Assembly: GCA_949282555.1 (NCBI GenBank)
Contig: CASDPK010000002.1
Location: 1-64,000, forward strand
Direction of reading: 5' to 3'
DNA: 64,000 nucleotides
Origin: an uncultured Lentisphaeraceae bacterium
GTDB taxonomy: Bacteria; Verrucomicrobiota; Kiritimatiellia; RFP12; DVOR01
Part shown: positions 34,717 to 43,823 of the stretch, piece after piece
Layout of the letters: every line of letters starts with the position of its first letter
How positions within the stretch are numbered: position 1 is the first letter of the stretch
Program-made: the position numbers and the translations under genes
Notes under the pieces: model-generated
The model's database searches: none
The model's input: the letters and a program-made list of their open reading frames with translations, nothing else
What the model was told of the DNA's origin: nothing

Positions 34717-36516
34717 TCACTCGGCGACCGCCAAAACCTCCATTTCGGCAGAGACGGCAGGCGTCGCGGAGACGCGCAAGCGGTTGGCCTTCACCCCCTC
34801 AATGAAAGCCCCCGCCTGAAAGACGGTTACCGGGATCTCCACGGCGGTTTGGGCCGAGACCTTCATCGGGGCCTGAGCGTGCCATGTCTCCCCATCGGCG
34901 GAAGTCTCGACGGTGAAGGTGGCCGACGCTTTGGAACGGACGCGGACAGCCGTCACCGTGCGGAGCCCCTCCCATGAAAGCGTTTGCCCGACAGCGCCGG
35001 TGGCGATGGCGACACGTGCCGGGGCCTCCTGTCGCGCCCCTTGGACGTCCTTCAGCGTGAGTTCGCGATTCGCCGTCAGTTTGAGAATGATCGGCTGATC
35101 GGAACGCTTGAGACCGGAAAGGTCGAGCACGTAGCCTTCGGGCGTTTCGCGGAAGATGGCACCCTCGCCGCTGAGCATCTCCTGCCTCACAAACGTGATG
35201 CCCGGGAGCCGCGGCAGCGTCAGCTTTCCCTCCTTCGGCACGCGCACCACGTGCAACCACACGTGGTTGCCGCGGAAGGTCGCCCCTCCCCACGCCCCCG
35301 GGAGGAAGGGGCCGCCACGTGTGCCATAAATGCTCTCGCCGTATTGTTTCAGCCACTCTCCCACCCGGAGCAGCACCGCCGTCTGGTCCTCCGCCCACGA
35401 GCCATCCCACCGAGGGCCCCAGCTGAGGAGCAGGTTGCCATCCCCAATCGCGGTGGACTGCAACTTACGGAAGATATCAACAGGCGTTTTCGGGCGGGAC
35501 TTCGGGCCGGTATATGACCAACCGCTCGCCAACGTCATGCACGATTCCCACGGGCGGCGATTCTGAAACATTCCGATGCGTTGCTCCGGCGTGTCAAAGT
35601 CCCCGGGCAGGCTCGCGCGGTTGTTGATGAGGATGTGCGGCTGGAGTTCACGGACACGCCGGGTCAGACGCTCAGCGTCCCACATCTCCGGGGTGAACAT
35701 CCCCCCATTCCAAACGGAGTCAAACCAGAAGATATCAATCTTCCCATACTTTGTGCAGAGCTCTTCCACCGCCTTGAACTGATAATCCACGTAACGGGCG
35801 TGACGGGCCCCGGGGCGGGGCGTCTTCCCCGGCTTGGCACGCCACCGGGGCGGGCGCGGCATGGGATCGGCGGTTTCCGGATCAATCGGGCAATAATCCG
35901 GGTGATACCAATCGCGTTGGGAGTAGTAGATGCCCACCTTCACCCCCGCCAAACGGCACGCCTCCACCACTTCCCGAATGAAATCCTTCCCATAGGGCGT
36001 GTTTGTCACCTTGAAATCGGAAAGCGCCGTGTCCCAAAGATGAAAGCCGTCATGATGCTTTGCCACCACAACCACATACCGCATTCCCGAAGCCTTCAAA
36101 ATCCGCGCCAGCCCCTCCCGCGAAAAGGCCTCCAAGCGCATCTTCGAGGGCCAGCTGGTCCAAGTCTCACGCGGATAGGCCCCGCGGGAATGATGATCCG
36201 GGAACGCTCCATCCATGACCCCCCAACTCAAGTCACGATTCACAAATGTGCTCAGTCCGTAACAGATAAACATCCCATAACGCGCCTCCCTGAACCACGC
36301 CACATCTTCCGCCGAGGCAAAGTTGGAGCGCTCCCACGCCGCATCGTCCACCACGTGAACCAATGGCGACCCCTCCTTCACCATTTGCTCAAGATTGCTC
36401 CCCTTCACATCGCTCTCGCGGATTGTCCACCCTGCAAAGGCCGCGCCTCCCAATCCCGCAACCAATGCCAAAGCCCCCACCCCTCGCAACATTCCGTCCA
36501 AGCGATTGACCAACAT
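34717..36516 (-). CDS. Secreted GH29 alpha-L-fucosidase
   Basis: A 599-residue exported fucosidase: signal peptide (about 1-28), then the GH29 TIM barrel with WFREARYGMFICYGLSTF, AKHHDGFHLWDT and IDIFWFDSVW, whose Asp is the expected nucleophile. The C-terminal 130 residues form a beta-rich module (VRVRSKASATFTVETSADGETW) that resembles a sugar-binding discoidin fold. It should remove alpha-linked fucose from host glycans. The acid/base residue is not conserved enough to name. AAGGAG precedes ATG 36516 by six bases. A 21-bp motif shared with the neighbouring gene lies 100 bases upstream. Confidence 0.9.
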   Translation of the reverse strand: MLVNRLDGMLRGVGALALVAGLGGAAFAGWTIRESDVKGSNLEQMVKEGSPLVHVVDDAAWERSNFASAEDVAWFREARYGMFICYGLSTFVNRDLSWGVMDGAFPDHHSRGAYPRETWTSWPSKMRLEAFSREGLARILKASGMRYVVVVAKHHDGFHLWDTALSDFKVTNTPYGKDFIREVVEACRLAGVKVGIYYSQRDWYHPDYCPIDPETADPMPRPPRWRAKPGKTPRPGARHARYVDYQFKAVEELCTKYGKIDIFWFDSVWNGGMFTPEMWDAERLTRRVRELQPHILINNRASLPGDFDTPEQRIGMFQNRRPWESCMTLASGWSYTGPKSRPKTPVDIFRKLQSTAIGDGNLLLSWGPRWDGSWAEDQTAVLLRVGEWLKQYGESIYGTRGGPFLPGAWGGATFRGNHVWLHVVRVPKEGKLTLPRLPGITFVRQEMLSGEGAIFRETPEGYVLDLSGLKRSDQPIILKLTANRELTLKDVQGARQEAPARVAIATGAVGQTLSWEGLRTVTAVRVRSKASATFTVETSADGETWHAQAPMKVSAQTAVEIPVTVFQAGAFIEGVKANRLRVSATPAVSAEMEVLAVAE

Positions 36517-36834
36517 ACCGTCTCCTTTCGCATCGCAAAGAAGCCACCAAAACTCCCGTGTTTTTATTATGGGGGGGAGGCCTTCCAAAATGGAAGCGCC
36601 AAAGTCGGCGCCGCGCCACTGTGTACACACGTACGCACCCTTATGGCAACCCCCATGCGCCACAGGAGCTTTCCCACATCTCATGGCCCCGACGATGGGA
36701 TGTCATCCGTTCCCGGTGGCACGGCAAGGTCCTTCCATGGGAACGGCCCATCGCCGCATCAACCCCACCTTACCCCCAAGCCCAAAAGACCGTGCACAAT
36801 CGGGCACACCGCTCACAATACCGCGGACAACCGC
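36517..36834. other. Intergenic region with a shared 21-bp motif
   Basis: Between the GH29 start and the small membrane protein stop I see no gene. At 36616-36636 lies CCACTGTGTACACACGTACGC, repeated with two changes at 37594-37614, each upstream of a minus-strand gene. On the minus strand TTGCCA, 18 bases, then TACACA overlaps the motif here and could be the fucosidase promoter. Confidence 0.45.
36616..36636 (-). promoter_or_regulatory. Shared 21-bp upstream motif, copy A
   Basis: CCACTGTGTACACACGTACG and one further C match the copy at 37594-37614 in 19 of 21 positions. It lies 100 bases upstream of the GH29 ATG and may include the -10 (TACACA on the minus strand). It could be a promoter core or a regulator site. 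Confidence 0.5.
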
Positions 36835-37431
36835 TCACTCAGACATCGATATCACCACATAATTCGTCCCCGAACGGAACACGACGGTCCCATAGCCAAA
36901 TTGCTTCGCGTTCGCCCTAATCTTCTCCAAGGCCTGTTCGAGGCTACCCTTGTCGGAACAAGCCAAGGCATCGACAACGGCTGTCTCGACATAGATATTG
37001 ACATGTGCGCAAGCTTCGCGGGACGCAATGCATGCCCCATGCCCCACTTCACGCACCAACCAATCGTAATGGGAATCCAAGCCCATGTCACTTGGTTCGC
37101 TGAGAGGGAACACATCGGATTCCTTGAAGAACTCAACGTACTCTTTCCCCTTCTCCTTCACAGGAAGAGGCCCCTCAGAAAAGGGCGCGAGAAGTCCGTG
37201 AGCGCATGCTTTCCCCTTCTCTTTTGCGGGGGAACGCTCCTCAGGGGAAAGGGGGACCCGTCCGTCAAGATTCGCCGGATCGATAGAAGAACTTTCCTCG
37301 GGAGGTTGAGGCGGAGATGGAGGGCGATCCTCACGCCCATTTACGGCCATAAAAACCGTGCACCACAAAAGAACGGCGCCCGTCAGCGCCAACTCCGTCC
37401 CTTTTATCGCAAGAATCACTGTTTCAAACAT
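36835..37431 (-). CDS. Uncharacterised membrane-anchored protein
   Basis: A 198-residue protein I do not recognise. It starts with a membrane helix or uncleaved signal (about residues 4-30). A Pro/Ser/Glu/Lys-rich linker with two similar segments follows (VPLSPEERSPAKEKGKACAH and later GPLPVKEKGKEYVE). A C-terminal domain of about 85 residues contains ALEKIRANAKQFGYGTVVF. The repeated PxxEKGK segment in the linker may reflect internal duplication. GGAG eight bases before ATG 37431 supports the start. Its upstream region shares a 21-bp motif with the GH29 gene, suggesting common regulation. Confidence 0.55.
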   Translation of the reverse strand: MFETVILAIKGTELALTGAVLLWCTVFMAVNGREDRPPSPPQPPEESSSIDPANLDGRVPLSPEERSPAKEKGKACAHGLLAPFSEGPLPVKEKGKEYVEFFKESDVFPLSEPSDMGLDSHYDWLVREVGHGACIASREACAHVNIYVETAVVDALACSDKGSLEQALEKIRANAKQFGYGTVVFRSGTNYVVISMSE

Positions 37432-37593
37432 CACATGCTCTCCATCATGCCCGCCGACGGACCCTAGTTTACCAAAACGCCGCGACAGATACACCGAACC
37501 GTCCACAATGGCCAAAACGTACGGCACCCTCCCCCAACAAAGCCCTCTCCTTCGATGCGTTTCCCACTTGGCACATCGGATGCCTCGCCCACA

Positions 37594-37614
37594 CCACTGC
37601 ATACACACGTACGC
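37594..37614 (-). promoter_or_regulatory. Shared 21-bp upstream motif, copy B
   Basis: CCACTGCATACACACGTACG plus C, 163 bases upstream of the small membrane protein ATG and immediately after the metallophosphoesterase stop. It differs from copy A only at two adjacent bases (CA in place of TG). Confidence 0.5.
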
Positions 37615-37617
37615 CTT

Positions 37618-38727
37618 TTACGGATGGGGAACGTCCGTTCCCTCCGCCAACCGATGGAAGGTGAACACCGTCAGCTCCGGCCCGTAGAGGCGGAAGGGAA
37701 AGCCCGACCATGTGCCGCACCCCGGCGCGACGAAGAGGCGCATCCCCTCCGGCAAGGCATACATCCCGCGAACGAACCCGCCGTTGAGCCGCGCCACCAA
37801 CGCCGCCACCCCCGGCAACTGTCCGCCATGCGTATGCCCCGAAAACTGCAAACGCACCCCCAGCGCATCCGCCGCCGGGGCGATCCCCGGCTTGTGCGAA
37901 AGCAACACGGGGAAGGCCCCTTCCGGGAGCTCCCCCAGCAGGCGCTTCAGCAAAGGGACATTTTCCTGCCGCGTGAGCGAGCGTTCATCGGGCAAACCCA
38001 CCAACCACAACGGCCCCGCACGTTCGGCCCGCCCATCCAACACCCGAAGGCCCAGCTCCCGATAATAGGCAAGGTAAGCCTCGGTGTCGAAAAACCACTC
38101 ATGGTTGCCCGTCACCGCGAAGCATCCCAACGGCGCCTCCAGCGCCGCCAACGGGGCCAAAGCCTCCCGACGCAACGCCAACGGGCCATCCTCCAAATCC
38201 CCCACCAGCACAACGAGATCCGGACGGAGCGCATTGGCCCGCCGCACCAGCCGCTCACACCACGCGCGCCCTCGGAAGAGGTCGAGATGCAAATCCGTCA
38301 ACACGGCCACGCGCAACCCCTCCGCCGCCGCAGGCAACCCCGGCAACGCCACCTCGCGCTCCCGCACGGGCGGCTGACGGAATCCCTGCCACAGCATCAC
38401 GCCCGCCAGCACACCGGCCAGCGCCAGCGGCACCCATGCGCTCATCCGCACCCGGCAAAGGCGCAACCCCCACCAAACCGCCGTCAGCGGGGCCGCCGCC
38501 AGCAAAAAGGCCTCCCCCGCCAAAAACAGGAACAGCAACGCCGCCGGCACGTCATCCGGGGAAATGATGTATGTGCGAAACAGCCGAATCAGAAAATACT
38601 TTTGCGCCAAGCCCACCAGGCCCAGCCCCGCCAAAATCTCCAGCCAACGCGGCAATCCCAAGCGATTCACAAGCCCCAAGGCAACCACCGCCGCCAGCAC
38701 CGTGCAAAACATCGTCATCATCCACAT
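37618..38727 (-). CDS. Membrane-bound metallophosphoesterase (YaeI-like)
   Basis: A 369-residue protein with about four N-terminal membrane helices (1-125) and a C-terminal calcineurin-like phosphoesterase domain. The metal-binding motifs are complete: LTDLHLD, VLVGDLEDG, TGNHEW, LLSHKP and SGHTHGGQ. This arrangement matches YaeI/YkuE-type enzymes, some of which act on UDP-diacylglucosamine-like lipids, but the substrate here is unknown. The TGCTATAAT promoter ends six bases before ATG 38727, so the mRNA is probably leaderless. Confidence 0.87.
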   Translation of the reverse strand: MWMMTMFCTVLAAVVALGLVNRLGLPRWLEILAGLGLVGLAQKYFLIRLFRTYIISPDDVPAALLFLFLAGEAFLLAAAPLTAVWWGLRLCRVRMSAWVPLALAGVLAGVMLWQGFRQPPVREREVALPGLPAAAEGLRVAVLTDLHLDLFRGRAWCERLVRRANALRPDLVVLVGDLEDGPLALRREALAPLAALEAPLGCFAVTGNHEWFFDTEAYLAYYRELGLRVLDGRAERAGPLWLVGLPDERSLTRQENVPLLKRLLGELPEGAFPVLLSHKPGIAPAADALGVRLQFSGHTHGGQLPGVAALVARLNGGFVRGMYALPEGMRLFVAPGCGTWSGFPFRLYGPELTVFTFHRLAEGTDVPHP

Positions 38728-38733
38728 GGCGAC

Positions 38734-38742
38734 ATTATAGCA
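38734..38742 (-). promoter_or_regulatory. Extended -10 promoter with leaderless spacing (TGCTATAAT)
   Basis: On the minus strand TGC-TATAAT is a perfect extended -10, separated from the metallophosphoesterase ATG by six bases (GTCGCC). Transcription should start on the A of the start codon. Confidence 0.7.
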
Positions 38743-38774
38743 AGCCCACGGCCTCCAGAGTCCGTTTCCTTGAG

Positions 38775-38830
38775 AGACGGAGCATCCCACCTCGGGATAC
38801 AGTGCATCTCACCGTGAGATACGGAGCCTG
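38775..38830. repeat. Dispersed palindromic repeat, copy 4
   Basis: GAGACGGAGCATCCC, then CTCGGGATAC, then ATCTCACCGTGAGAT (a perfect inverted repeat) ending in GATACGGAGCC. It is more diverged than the other copies and lies between two divergent promoters. Confidence 0.7.
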
Positions 38831-38866
38831 ACCCGAAGCCGCACGTAGACTGCCGAACCCGCGAGG

Positions 38867-38896
38867 TTGACGGCTCCCCGGCGGTTATGCCATAGT
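38867..38896 (+). promoter_or_regulatory. Promoter of the CBM9/TIM-barrel gene
   Basis: TTGACG (38867-38872), 18 bases, then CATAGT (38891-38896). Transcription would start near 38903, about 57 bases before the ATG at 38960. Confidence 0.5.
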
Positions 38897-38959
38897 CGCA
38901 GGGTTCGTGGCGCCCGCGGAAGGGTGCCGTTGTCAGTGTTCAGACATGGAGGTCAATCG

Positions 38960-40726
38960 ATGGGCCGACGTTTGCTTGCGTTGTGGGGCCTTTTGTTCGC
39001 GGTCATGACGGCGGAAGCCGTGCCGACCGCCGTCTGCCAACGTGCGGAAGGGGCGATTGTCGTGGATGGGCGGCTGGAGGAAGCCACCTGGCGCAAGGCC
39101 GCGCCGCTTTCGCCGCTTCGGGATTTGAGCGGGGGTGCGGCCGCGTATTCGGCCGACATCCGCATGGCCTATGACGATGAGTTCCTCTATATCGGGGCCG
39201 TGCTGCCCGCCAAAACGTTGCGGGCCTCGCAGACGAAGCGCGACAGCATCATCTACCATGACGACGATTTCGAGGTCTTCATCGACCCCACCGGCACGGG
39301 ACGGAATTATCTCGAGCTGGAGATCAACGCCTTGGGAACCGTGTGGGACCTCTTCCTCACCGCCCCTTACCGTGCGGGCGCCGCCTGCGTGGCCCTCCAT
39401 GATTGGGACATCAAGGGGCTCCGCTCCGCCGTGACGCTCCAAGGCACGCTCAACGCCGGCGAGGGGGACGACACCTCTTGGACGGTGGAGCTGGCGTGGC
39501 CATGGGCCTCCATCACCGGTCACTCCGAATTGCCGCGCAAAGGCCGCCCCCCGGCCCCCGGAACGGAGATTCGGATGAATTTCTCGCGGGTGGATCATCC
39601 CTCCGGGGCCCCCTTCGGCACCCCGGGTTACGCGGAGGTCAATTCCGTGTGGGCCCCCACGCGGCAGGCCACCATCCACGCTCCGGAGCACTGGGGGCGC
39701 GTGCGCCTCTCCGAGCGCCCCGTGGGCTCCCCGGAGACCTTCCCGCCCACGGTGGGCCTGTGGGTGCATGGGGGCGACAAGGCCCTCTCCGAAAAGGCCG
39801 TCCGCGCATGGGCCGAGGCCGGCGTGACGACGTTGATCATCGATGGCTCGCCGGAGCAGATCGCCCGTGCGGCGCGTTGGGGGAAGGCGTGCGGCCTCCG
39901 CACCGTGGCGTGGTTTTGGTCGCTCAACCGCCCGGGCGACGCGGAGGCCCTGCGGCATCCGGAGTGGTATGCCATGAGCGCGGAGGGGAAGCGTTGCCAT
40001 GCCGAGGCGGAACGCCCCTTCGTGGCCTACTATCAATTCCTTTGCCCCAGCCATCCCGAAGTGGTGGCGCACCTCAAGGCAAAGCTCGCGGAAGTCGCGC
40101 GTCTGCCGGAGGTGGACGCCGTGCAGCTGGATTACATCCGCCTGCCGGATGTGGTGCTTCCCAAGGCCCTTTGGAAGACCTACGGCTTGGACATGAGCCG
40201 CACCCTCCCGCCCTACGACTTCTGTTATTGCCCCCGGTGCAGGGCCGCTTATGGCGCGGCGCCGAAGGCCGAGGACCCGGCGTGGGCGGAGTTCCGTCTG
40301 AAACAGGTGGCCGCCGTGGCCGATGCCCTCGCCGACACCGCGCGGGCGATGGGGAAGCCCTGCGGCGCGGCCGTCTTCCCCACGCCGCGCCTTGCCGCCG
40401 GAATGGTGCGACAGGATTGGGGGCGCTTCCGGCTGGACTTTGCCTTCCCGATGGATTACGCCAGCTTCTATGAGGAAAAGGAGGATTGGATTCTCGGACG
40501 CGTTGCCGAAGCCCGTGAAACGGTTGATGCCCGTTTCCCCATCTATCCCGGGCTCCACCTGCCGGATTTCACGCCGGAGGCCCTGCGCGCCTTCCTCCCG
40601 CGTCTGCTGGAAGCGAGTCCGGAGGGCTTCTGCCTCTTTTCCCATGACACCTTCTCCCCCGCCCACCAAGCGGCGCTGGAGAGCGCGTTAGGCCAAAAAG
40701 CGGGAGGAGAAGCCACCGCGAAGTGA
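38960..40726 (+). CDS. Secreted CBM9-like domain plus GHL10-type TIM-barrel protein
   Basis: A 588-residue exported protein. A signal peptide (1-20) leads to a CBM9-like carbohydrate-binding domain (about 25-235: VDGRLEEATWRKA, VFIDPTG, ELAWPWASI). A TIM barrel like glycosyl hydrolase-like 10 (DUF187) follows (about 250-570: VDAVQLDYIRLPDV, DFAFPMDYASFYE, IYPGLHLP). A CYCPRC element suggests a small metal site. Glycosidase activity is plausible but unproven for this barrel family. GGAGG eight bases before ATG 38960 decides the start. Confidence 0.82.
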   Translation: MGRRLLALWGLLFAVMTAEAVPTAVCQRAEGAIVVDGRLEEATWRKAAPLSPLRDLSGGAAAYSADIRMAYDDEFLYIGAVLPAKTLRASQTKRDSIIYHDDDFEVFIDPTGTGRNYLELEINALGTVWDLFLTAPYRAGAACVALHDWDIKGLRSAVTLQGTLNAGEGDDTSWTVELAWPWASITGHSELPRKGRPPAPGTEIRMNFSRVDHPSGAPFGTPGYAEVNSVWAPTRQATIHAPEHWGRVRLSERPVGSPETFPPTVGLWVHGGDKALSEKAVRAWAEAGVTTLIIDGSPEQIARAARWGKACGLRTVAWFWSLNRPGDAEALRHPEWYAMSAEGKRCHAEAERPFVAYYQFLCPSHPEVVAHLKAKLAEVARLPEVDAVQLDYIRLPDVVLPKALWKTYGLDMSRTLPPYDFCYCPRCRAAYGAAPKAEDPAWAEFRLKQVAAVADALADTARAMGKPCGAAVFPTPRLAAGMVRQDWGRFRLDFAFPMDYASFYEEKEDWILGRVAEARETVDARFPIYPGLHLPDFTPEALRAFLPRLLEASPEGFCLFSHDTFSPAHQAALESALGQKAGGEATAK

Positions 40727-40790
40727 GCCCCCATTCGTTCCCAATTCACCGCCGCGCAACCGCTTATGTGTCGCGGAACGAAGCGGATGC

Positions 40791-40819
40791 TTGCGTAAGG
40801 GGCGATTTTATGGGATACT
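40791..40819 (+). promoter_or_regulatory. Promoter of the fab cluster
   Basis: TTGCGT (40791-40796), 17 bases, GATACT (40814-40819). Transcription should start near 40826, about 30 bases before the GTG start of fabH. Confidence 0.7.
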
Positions 40820-40856
40820 ACGGGAAGATTTGGTTTTATTGAAGGAGCAGGAAGAA

Positions 40857-41828
40857 GTGTACACGCATATCGCAGGGACCGGATCCGCCGTGCCGCAGCG
40901 CATTCTGACGAATGACGATTTGGCAAAAATGGTGGAGACCAGTGACGAATGGATTGTCTCGCACACCGGCATCCGTCAGCGTCATGTGGTCGGCCCGGAA
41001 GAAAACGCCTCGACGCTCGGCTGCGAAGCCGCCCGGCGCGCTTTGGAGGATGCGGGTGTGGCGCCCGAGGAGCTGGGCACCATCATCGTGACCTCGACGA
41101 CGCCGGATTATGCCATCTACCCTTCCACCGCTTGCGTCATCCAGGGAATGCTGGGTGCGAAAAACGCCGCGGCCTTCGACCTGAGCGCGGCGTGCCCCGG
41201 ATTTGTCTATGGCCTCACCGTGGCCAAAGGCTTGATGCGCATCGATGACCGGCCCATTCTGGTGATCTCCACCGAAATCATGAGCCGCACCATCAATTGG
41301 TCCGACCGTAACACCTGTTGCCTCTTCGGCGACGGCGCCGGCGCCGTGGTGCTCAAAACCACCGAGCAGCCGGGCGGGTTGGGCTTCCACCTCATCGGAG
41401 CCGACGGCACAGGCGCCCTGGCGATCCATCGCGAAGGCGGCGTGCGCACCGAAGAGACGGCGCGTCAGGCCCCCGGCGACCTGAAGATGGATGGCCGCGC
41501 GGTCTTCAACTTCGCGGTGCGCAGTTTCTGCGACATCATCGCCAAGAGCTTGGAGCATTACCACTACACCGAGAAAGACATCGCGTGGATTGTGCCTCAC
41601 CAGGCCAACACCCGCATCATCGATGCCGCCGTCAAGCGCATCGATGTGCCGGTGGAGAAGTTTTACGTCAACATCGATCGTTTCGCCAACACCTCCAGCG
41701 CCTCCATCCCGATCGCGCTCGACGAAATGGCGAAGAAGGGGCTGCTCCATAAGGGCGACCGCCTCATCCTCGCGGCCTTCGGCGCAGGACTTGTTTACGG
41801 TGGCATCACCCTCGAATGGACGAAATAA
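40857..41828 (+). CDS. fabH: 3-oxoacyl-ACP synthase III
   Basis: FabH condenses acetyl-CoA with malonyl-ACP to start fatty acid synthesis. The triad is complete: C113 (AACPGF), H248 (VPHQANTR) and N278 (ANTSSAS). I place the start at GTG 40857, because the protein then begins MYTHIAGTGS like other FabH and AAGGAG lies ten bases upstream. In-frame codons further upstream overlap the promoter. It heads the cluster fabH-fabF-fabZ-fabV; no acyl carrier protein or fabD/fabG lies here. Confidence 0.95.
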   Translation: MYTHIAGTGSAVPQRILTNDDLAKMVETSDEWIVSHTGIRQRHVVGPEENASTLGCEAARRALEDAGVAPEELGTIIVTSTTPDYAIYPSTACVIQGMLGAKNAAAFDLSAACPGFVYGLTVAKGLMRIDDRPILVISTEIMSRTINWSDRNTCCLFGDGAGAVVLKTTEQPGGLGFHLIGADGTGALAIHREGGVRTEETARQAPGDLKMDGRAVFNFAVRSFCDIIAKSLEHYHYTEKDIAWIVPHQANTRIIDAAVKRIDVPVEKFYVNIDRFANTSSASIPIALDEMAKKGLLHKGDRLILAAFGAGLVYGGITLEWTK

Positions 41829-41854
41829 GCAGAGCATTTAGAAAGGACACGTAC

Positions 41855-43156
41855 ATGGACAAGAAGAAAGTCGTCGTCACCGGTCTGGGTTGCATCACTC
41901 CGCTTGGCAATGATGTGAAGACCTTCTGGGAAGGCATCCGTGCCGGCCGTTGCGGCATCAACACCATCACCCGTTTCGACGCTTCCCGTCTGAACGTGAA
42001 GGTCGCCGGCGAAGTGAAGGACTTCGATGTCGCCAAGTACATCGACCCCAAGGAAGCCAAGCGTATCGCCCTCTTCGCGCAGTACGCCGTGGCCGCCGCC
42101 AAGCAGGCATGGGTGGATGCCGGCTATGCCACCGTCCCCGAAGCCACGGAAGAATGCCCGAACCCTTGGCAGAGCGTTGGCACCACGCCCGCAAAGGGCG
42201 TCGACCCCGAGCGCGTGGGTTGTATCCTCGGCGTGGGCATCGGCGGCAAGGAAGTCGATGGCCCCAGCTATAAGACCCTCTTCGAGAAGGGCCCCCGCCG
42301 TCTCTCCCCGATGACCATCCCCATGCTCATCGCCAACGAAGGCCCCGGCAACGTCTCCATCGCCCTCAAGGCCAAAGGCCCCGTGCTCACCGTCTCCACC
42401 GCCTGCTCGGCTTCCACCGACGCCATCGGCGTGGCCATGGACATGATCCGTTCCGGCCGTGCGGACGTCATGATCACGGGCGGCGCGGAATCCACCGTCG
42501 AGGAATACTGCATCGGCGGCTTCCAGGCCATGCACGCCCTCTCCACCAATCCTGACCCGCTGAAGGCCTGCCGCCCCTTCGACAAGGAGCGCGACGGCTT
42601 CATCATGTCCGAAGGCGCGGCCATCCTCATCCTCGAGAGTGAGGAGCACGCCAAGGCCCGCGGCGCCAAGATCTACGGCGAAGTGGCCGGTTACGGCGCC
42701 GGCGGCGATGCGCACCACATCGTGGCCCCCGATCCCGAAGCCTCCGGCATCATTCACGCCGAGCGCATGGCCATTGCCGACGCCGGTCTCCGCCCCGAGG
42801 ATGTCCAGTACATCAACGCCCACGGCACCTCCACCGGTCTCAACGACCCGATGGAAACCCGCGCCGCCAAGGCCGTCTTCGGTGAGCACGCCTACAAACT
42901 GAAGATGAGCTCCACCAAGTCCATGACCGGCCACCTCCTCGGCGCCACCGGCGCGCTGGAGGCGATGACCTGCTTGCTGGCCATCGGCGACAACTTCTAT
43001 CCGCCGACCATCAACTATCACACCCCCGACCCCGAATGCGATTTGGACTGCGTCCCCAACAAGGGCATCGAGGCCCCCCTCGATGTCGCCATGTCCAACA
43101 CGCTCGGCTTCGGCGGCCACAACTCCTCCCTCATCCTTCGGCGTTATCGCGCCTGA
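41855..43156 (+). CDS. fabF: 3-oxoacyl-ACP synthase II
   Basis: The elongating condensing enzyme. Catalytic C184 lies in TACSAST, and the two His in NAHGTST and GHLLGATG. At 433 residues it is full length, with an unusual insertion around residues 95-120 (ATEECPNPWQSVGTTPAKGV) compared with E. coli FabF. GGA eight bases before ATG 41855 supports the start. It follows fabH by 26 bases. Confidence 0.95.
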   Translation: MDKKKVVVTGLGCITPLGNDVKTFWEGIRAGRCGINTITRFDASRLNVKVAGEVKDFDVAKYIDPKEAKRIALFAQYAVAAAKQAWVDAGYATVPEATEECPNPWQSVGTTPAKGVDPERVGCILGVGIGGKEVDGPSYKTLFEKGPRRLSPMTIPMLIANEGPGNVSIALKAKGPVLTVSTACSASTDAIGVAMDMIRSGRADVMITGGAESTVEEYCIGGFQAMHALSTNPDPLKACRPFDKERDGFIMSEGAAILILESEEHAKARGAKIYGEVAGYGAGGDAHHIVAPDPEASGIIHAERMAIADAGLRPEDVQYINAHGTSTGLNDPMETRAAKAVFGEHAYKLKMSSTKSMTGHLLGATGALEAMTCLLAIGDNFYPPTINYHTPDPECDLDCVPNKGIEAPLDVAMSNTLGFGGHNSSLILRRYRA

Positions 43157-43303
43157 GGCAGGGAGACAGGCGCGGATGTGCCTTTCCGTGCGCTTGGGAA
43201 GGCACATCCATCTCTCCCCCGCGAATAATGCGGCATCCCTCCCGGGAGCAAGTCCTCACGTGCCGCCATCGGATTCTTCAGCAAACAAATGCCAGGAAGC
43301 ACC

Positions 43304-43771
43304 ATGTTCGATCAGGAAACCATCAAGACTGTCCTTCCGCATCGCGACCCCTTCCTTTTCTGTGACCGTATCCTCGAGGCCTCCCCCGAGCGTGTCGTCG
43401 CGGAAGTGGATTACGGCCCTGACCGTTACTTCTTCAAAGGACATTTCCCGAACTATCCCGTCTGCCCCGGGGTCATCCTCGTCGAATCCATGGCTCAGTG
43501 CGGCGGTGCCGGTTATCGCTTGGGTGCGGCGGACGTGGGCGATAAGCTCTTTCTCTTCGCCAAGCTCATGGAAGTGCGGTTCGTCAACCAGGTGCGCCCC
43601 GGCGACACCGTGCGTTATGAAATCGAAACCGTCAAGGCGACCGGTCGTCGGCTGGAGCAGAAAGGCCGAGGCATCATCGTCGGGAAAACCGACAAGCGCG
43701 GCAATCCCTTGGTCGCGGTTGAGGCGCAGTGGTTCTGCCTTGTCGTTCCCGGTGAGACGCTGACCGCCTAA
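43304..43771 (+). CDS. fabZ: 3-hydroxyacyl-ACP dehydratase FabZ
   Basis: A 155-residue hotdog-fold dehydratase. The catalytic His and Glu are H47 and E61 in GHFPNYPVCPGVILVESMAQ. LPHRDPFLFCDRI near the start is typical. It removes water from 3-hydroxyacyl-ACP. ATG 43304 gives the usual length; ATG 43289 would add five residues. The gap of about 147 bases after fabF is the largest in the cluster but contains no terminator. Confidence 0.93.
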   Translation: MFDQETIKTVLPHRDPFLFCDRILEASPERVVAEVDYGPDRYFFKGHFPNYPVCPGVILVESMAQCGGAGYRLGAADVGDKLFLFAKLMEVRFVNQVRPGDTVRYEIETVKATGRRLEQKGRGIIVGKTDKRGNPLVAVEAQWFCLVVPGETLTA

Positions 43772-43823
43772 GCGGTTCGCCCCCATTTCCCTTTTCTCGT
43801 TCGTTTCCTCAAAGGAGTTTTCC

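Noticed and set aside
38933-40669. Long minus-strand frame opposite the CBM9/TIM-barrel gene
   Set aside because: Antisense shadow in a GC-rich gene. The plus strand has signal peptide, CBM9 and barrel motifs.
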